From contig NZ_JAFBIQ010000008.1 in assembly GCF_021531315.1 (NCBI RefSeq), forward strand, positions 1 through 64,000: DNA of 64,000 nt, given 5' to 3'. Position numbers and translations under genes: made by a program. The notes under the pieces were generated by a model. That model saw nothing but the letters and a program-made list of their open reading frames with translations. It had not been told where the DNA came from and did no database searches. Within the stretch, counting starts at the first letter, position 1, and the number at the start of each line of letters is the position of its first letter. The DNA comes from Oscillibacter valericigenes (GTDB taxonomy: Bacteria; Bacillota; Clostridia; Oscillospirales; Oscillospiraceae). Positions 60,634 to 64,000 of the stretch are shown here, piece after piece.

Positions 60634-62055
60634 TTGAGCGCCCTTGACAGCTTTACCCTCCTCCGCGCCGACGCGCGGACGGAGATCAGAGACCTCACGC
60701 TCGACTCCCGCGCCGCGGGGGAGGGCAGCCTCTTTTTCGCGCTGCATGGCGAGCAGGAGGACGGCGCAGACTACGCGGGAGAGGCGATTGCGCGCGGCGC
60801 GGTCTGCGTGGTGACGGAGCGCTCGGCCGCAAATACGCCCTGCGTGCTCGTCCCCGACGCGCATGAGGCGGCGGCAAGGCTCGCTGCAAAATGGTACGGC
60901 GAGCCGGCGAAGCGCATGAGGGTGGTCGGCGTGACCGGCACGAACGGCAAGACGACCACGACCTATCTTTTAAAGCAGCTTCTCGAGCGCTGCCTTGGCG
61001 CAAGGGTCGGGCTGATCGGCACCAATCAGAACCTGATCGGCGAGCGCGTGCTGCCCGCCGAGCGCACCACGCCCGATGCGCTGACGCTCCAGCGGCTGCT
61101 GCGCGAGATGGCGGACGAGGGCTGCACCCACGCGGTGATGGAGGTCTCCTCCCACGCGCTCGTGCAGCGCCGCGTCGGTGCGATCGAATTCGCGCTCGGC
61201 GTGTTTACCAACCTCACGCAGGATCATCTTGACTACCATGGTACAATGGAAGCCTACTGTGATGCGAAGGCGCGGCTCTTTCGCCAATGCCGCGCCGCCG
61301 TGGTCAACGGCGACGATCCGTGGACCGAACGGCTGCTGCGCGGCGTGAGCTGTCCGCTCACGCGCTTCGGGCAGGGGCTGGCGAACGACCTTGTCGGCTG
61401 GGACGCGCACTACTGCGCCGACCGCGTGAGCTTCACCCTGTGCAGCGACAGCGAGCAGTTTCCCGCCACGCTGCACATCCCGGGCGCGTTTTCGCTCTAC
61501 AACGCGCTGGCGGCGCTCGCCGCGGCGCGCGCCCTCGGCGTATCGCTCACGGACGCCTCACGCGCGCTTTCGCTCTGCCGGGGCGTGCAGGGACGGGCGG
61601 AGGTCGTGCCGACGGAGACGGACTACACCGTGCTCATCGACTACGCCCACACGCCAGACGGGCTTGCCAACATCCTCTCGGCGGTGTGCGGCTTTGCCGA
61701 CGCGCGCGTGCTCGTGGTGTTCGGCTGCGGCGGCGATCGCGACCGCACGAAGCGCGCCGAGATGGGGCGCATCGCCGCGCGGCTCGCGGACGAGGTGATC
61801 CTCACCTCGGATAACCCGCGCACGGAGGATCCCTACGCGATTTTGCACGAGATCCTCGGCGGCATGGCGGGCAGCACGACGCCCTTTGCCGTCATTGAAA
61901 GCCGCCGCGAGGCCATCGCCTGCGCGCTCGACCACGCCCGCACGGGCGATGTGGTGGTGCTTGCAGGCAAGGGACACGAGACCTATCAGGTGGTCGGCAC
62001 CGAAACGCTGCCGCTCGACGAGCGGCAGGTGGTGCGTGAGCACCTGAGCCGATAA
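60634..62055 (+). CDS. murE: UDP-MurNAc-tripeptide synthetase MurE (DAP-adding type)
   Basis: 473 residues from a TTG at 60634. Mur ligase: P-loop GTNGKTTTTY (about residue 95), NITQDHLDYHGTM-type motif (NLTQDHLDYHG), IDYAHTPDGLANIL, and the DAP-specific SDNPRTEDP. The start is problematic: the ATG at 60608 has ideal GGAG spacing but is out of frame and stops after nine codons, while in-frame codons upstream of the TTG (KLCELLSAL) look like the normal MurE N-terminus. See findings. Confidence 0.9.
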   Translation: MSALDSFTLLRADARTEIRDLTLDSRAAGEGSLFFALHGEQEDGADYAGEAIARGAVCVVTERSAANTPCVLVPDAHEAAARLAAKWYGEPAKRMRVVGVTGTNGKTTTTYLLKQLLERCLGARVGLIGTNQNLIGERVLPAERTTPDALTLQRLLREMADEGCTHAVMEVSSHALVQRRVGAIEFALGVFTNLTQDHLDYHGTMEAYCDAKARLFRQCRAAVVNGDDPWTERLLRGVSCPLTRFGQGLANDLVGWDAHYCADRVSFTLCSDSEQFPATLHIPGAFSLYNALAALAAARALGVSLTDASRALSLCRGVQGRAEVVPTETDYTVLIDYAHTPDGLANILSAVCGFADARVLVVFGCGGDRDRTKRAEMGRIAARLADEVILTSDNPRTEDPYAILHEILGGMAGSTTPFAVIESRREAIACALDHARTGDVVVLAGKGHETYQVVGTETLPLDERQVVREHLSR

Positions 62056-62097
62056 AAAACGAAAGAGCCGCGCGCCGCGCGGCGGAAGGACTACGCT

Positions 62098-63087
62098 ATG
62101 AAACTGATCGCTGCCTGCATTGTGAGCTTTCTCATCACTGCCGTTACAGGACACTTCCTCGTCCCCGAGCTGCGCAAGCTCAAGGCGGGGCAGAGCATTC
62201 GCGAGGACGGCCCGACATGGCATGCGGGCAAGTCCGGCACGCCGACGATGGGCGGGCTGATGTTCATTTTCGGCATCTTAGCCACCATTCTGATCTTCGG
62301 CTGGAGCGCCATGCGCGCGGGCAGCTTCGCACACCTCTATGTCTTTGCCTTTGCCGCCGTGTTCGGGCTGATCGGCTTTTGTGATGATTATCAGAAGGTC
62401 AAAAAGCATCAAAATCTCGGCTTGACCGCGATTCAGAAGTTTGCGCTCCAGCTTGCCGCCGCGGCGGCGTTCCTCTGCCTGATGCGCTATGAGGGGCTGC
62501 TGACGCCGAACCTCTATGTGCCCTTCTTCCATGTGTCGCTCGTGATGAACTGGCCGGTCTACATGGTGTTCGCGGCCTTTGTCATCGTCGGCACGGTCAA
62601 CGCCGTCAACATCACCGACGGCATCGACGGCCTTGCCGGCAGCGTGACGGTGCCCGTGGCGCTGTTTTTCGCGGTGGTCGGCGCGTGGTGGGGCTATGAA
62701 AACGACCTCGGCGTTTTCGCCGCGGCGATGGTCGGGGGACTGTTCGGCTTTCTCGTCTACAACTTCCATCCCGCCAAGGTGTTCATGGGCGACACAGGCT
62801 CGCTCTTCCTCGGCGGCGCGGTGGCAGGGCTGGCCTTTGCCTATGATATGCCGCTCATTTTGCTGGTCGTGGGCATCGTCTACATCTGCGAAACGCTCTC
62901 GGACATCATTCAGGTCGCCTACTTCAAGGCAACGCACGGCAAGCGCATCTTCAAGATGGCGCCGCTGCACCACCACTTTGAGCTGTGCGGCTGGAGCGAG
63001 GTCAAGCTTGTGACCATCTTCACGCTGGTCTCCGCCGTATTCTGTATGTTAGCCCTGTGGGGCGTGATCGGGAGATACCATTTCTGA
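62098..63087 (+). CDS. mraY: Phospho-N-acetylmuramoyl-pentapeptide transferase
   Basis: 329 residues, ten predicted helices. Signatures PTMGGLMFIF, DDYQK (about residue 96), NITDGIDGLAGS (about residue 175), FMGDTGSLFLGG and MAPLHHHFE. It makes lipid I. In the usual order murF lies between murE and mraY; it is absent here. Confidence 0.97.
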   Translation: MKLIAACIVSFLITAVTGHFLVPELRKLKAGQSIREDGPTWHAGKSGTPTMGGLMFIFGILATILIFGWSAMRAGSFAHLYVFAFAAVFGLIGFCDDYQKVKKHQNLGLTAIQKFALQLAAAAAFLCLMRYEGLLTPNLYVPFFHVSLVMNWPVYMVFAAFVIVGTVNAVNITDGIDGLAGSVTVPVALFFAVVGAWWGYENDLGVFAAAMVGGLFGFLVYNFHPAKVFMGDTGSLFLGGAVAGLAFAYDMPLILLVVGIVYICETLSDIIQVAYFKATHGKRIFKMAPLHHHFELCGWSEVKLVTIFTLVSAVFCMLALWGVIGRYHF

Positions 63088-63121
63088 AAACGCATCAAAA
63101 GCCGTTGGGAGGTGAGGACAC

Positions 63122-64000
63122 ATGACCAGGGAAGAGCGCGAGCTGCGGCGCGAACAGCGCGAGCACATGAAGCGCATGGAGGCCGCCGCGAAGGAGGCGG
63201 GCCGCGGGCCGATCGATGTGCCGTTCCTCCTGCTTGTGCTGCTGCTCACGGGCATGGGGCTGATCATGCTGCTCTCAGCGAGCTTTCCCTCCGCCTATTA
63301 TGAGACGGGCAACCCGCTCTACTACTTCAAGCGGCAGGCGGAATTTGCCGCACTTGGCCTTATCGCCATGGTCGTCATCGGGCGCATCAACTACGCGCGC
63401 TTCCGCGGCGTGGCGCAGATCGCGCTGATCATGTCGGCCGTATTGCTGGCGATGGTTATTGTGCCGGGCATCGGCATCACGAGCCACGGCGCGACGCGCT
63501 GGCTCGGTATTCCGGGTACGGACCTGCAATTTCAGCCCTCGGAGATCGCCAAGCTCGGTGTCATCCTCCACTTTGCCGACAGCATCTCGAAGAAAAAGGA
63601 CAAGATGAAAACGATCCGCTACGGCATTTTGCCCTATGGATCTATTCTTCTTATTATTGCGGTGCTGATGTATTTTGAACCCCATCTTTCTGGCACCGTG
63701 CTCATTCTCGGCGTCGGCGCGGCGATGATGTTCGTCGGCGGCATCCGAGGCTATTGGGTCGGCATCGGCATCGGCGGTATCGCGGCGGTGGCGTATGCGT
63801 TCCTCTCGGGCCTCATCACCTACAACTCCTCGCGCATCGCCATCTGGCTCGATCCGCTCAACGATGCCTTTAAGACGGGCACGGGCTATCAGACGCGCCA
63901 GAGCCTCATCGCCATCGGCTCGGGCGGACTGCTCGGCCTCGGCCTCGGCAAAAGCCGGCAGAAATTTCTGTTTCTGCCCGAGGAGCACAACGACTGCATC
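63122..64000 (+). CDS. ftsW: FtsW/SpoVE-family lipid II polymerase, truncated by the window end
   Basis: The first 293 codons of an open frame from the ATG at 63122 (GGGAGGTGAGG upstream). Polar N-terminus of about 40 residues, then SEDS helices: GLIMLLSASFPSAYYETGNPLYYFKRQ, GATRWLGIPGTDLQFQPSEIAKLG, YGILPYGSILL, LYFEPHLSGT-like YFEPHLSGTV and GTGYQTRQSLIAIGSGGLLGLGLGKSRQK. Continues beyond the window. Confidence 0.95.
   Translation, partial: MTREERELRREQREHMKRMEAAAKEAGRGPIDVPFLLLVLLLTGMGLIMLLSASFPSAYYETGNPLYYFKRQAEFAALGLIAMVVIGRINYARFRGVAQIALIMSAVLLAMVIVPGIGITSHGATRWLGIPGTDLQFQPSEIAKLGVILHFADSISKKKDKMKTIRYGILPYGSILLIIAVLMYFEPHLSGTVLILGVGAAMMFVGGIRGYWVGIGIGGIAAVAYAFLSGLITYNSSRIAIWLDPLNDAFKTGTGYQTRQSLIAIGSGGLLGLGLGKSRQKFLFLPEEHNDCI

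Overview
The window is chromosomal DNA from a GC-rich, Gram-positive, endospore-forming anaerobe of the class Clostridia, most likely Oscillospiraceae or a close relative. This rests on gene content: a SpoVT C-terminus, a mraZ-rsmH-ftsL-spoVD-murE-mraY-ftsW cluster, DAP-type MurE, minimal sufCB, DUF1836, DUF1385, DUF5662 and Asp23/FakA families, GC-rich codons with strong GGAGG ribosome sites, and phosphoketolase. I see no phage, IS, plasmid, CRISPR or rRNA sequence; nearly everything is vertical core or shell genome.

Layout. 1-0.45 kb: end of spoVT. 0.5-11.7 kb: a long minus-strand block: nicotinamidase-like hydrolase, cysS, pgsA, rimO, recX, recA, prmC, a DUF1385 protein, then a two-component system (kinase, regulator) headed by an FG-GAP lipoprotein. 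11.85 kb: tRNA-Leu(CAA) with its own promoter and terminator. 12-16.3 kb: a phosphatase-GNAT fusion, a 58-residue peptide, plsY, DUF1836, degV and a PAP2-like membrane protein. 16.3-19.6 kb: an iron-uptake operon (two feoA, feoB and a 57-residue Cys-rich microprotein) behind a promoter carrying two inverted repeats. 19.9-25.7 kb: phosphoketolase, two lipoproteins and a metallo-hydrolase. 25.7-32.4 kb: thrC divergent from hom-lysC-asd-malQ. 32.5-34.9 kb: polar amino acid ABC transporter. 35-37.5 kb: aminotransferase and lactate racemase with an abnormal 554-nt overlap. 37.6-39.4 kb: sdpR-sdpI, DUF1653 and a YgjP-like metallopeptidase. 39.4-41.7 kb: a DUF1538 membrane protein with a tandem PII-like protein. 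41.8-43.9 kb: Asp23 and FakA. 43.9-46.5 kb: ferritin-like protein divergent from sufC-sufB. 46.5-54 kb: small hypothetical protein, lysophospholipase-like hydrolase, PF06541 membrane protein, two uracil-DNA-glycosylase-superfamily enzymes, DUF5662, an orphan radical SAM protein, an EamA transporter and a dicarboxylate/amino-acid symporter. 54.3-55.9 kb: rsmD-coaD-coiled-coil protein. 56.1-64 kb: start of the division and cell-wall cluster, cut off within ftsW.

The metabolism is coherent: aspartate to threonine synthesis, iron import plus Fe-S assembly, peptidoglycan precursor synthesis and spore functions. Almost every convergent gene pair shares one bidirectional hairpin terminator, and a TTGCAA -35 box recurs at many promoters. 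The least explained parts are the PII-DUF1538 pair, the larA-aminotransferase overlap, the radical SAM orphan, the palindromes at the feo, suf and sdp promoters, and a probable start-site or frame problem in murE.
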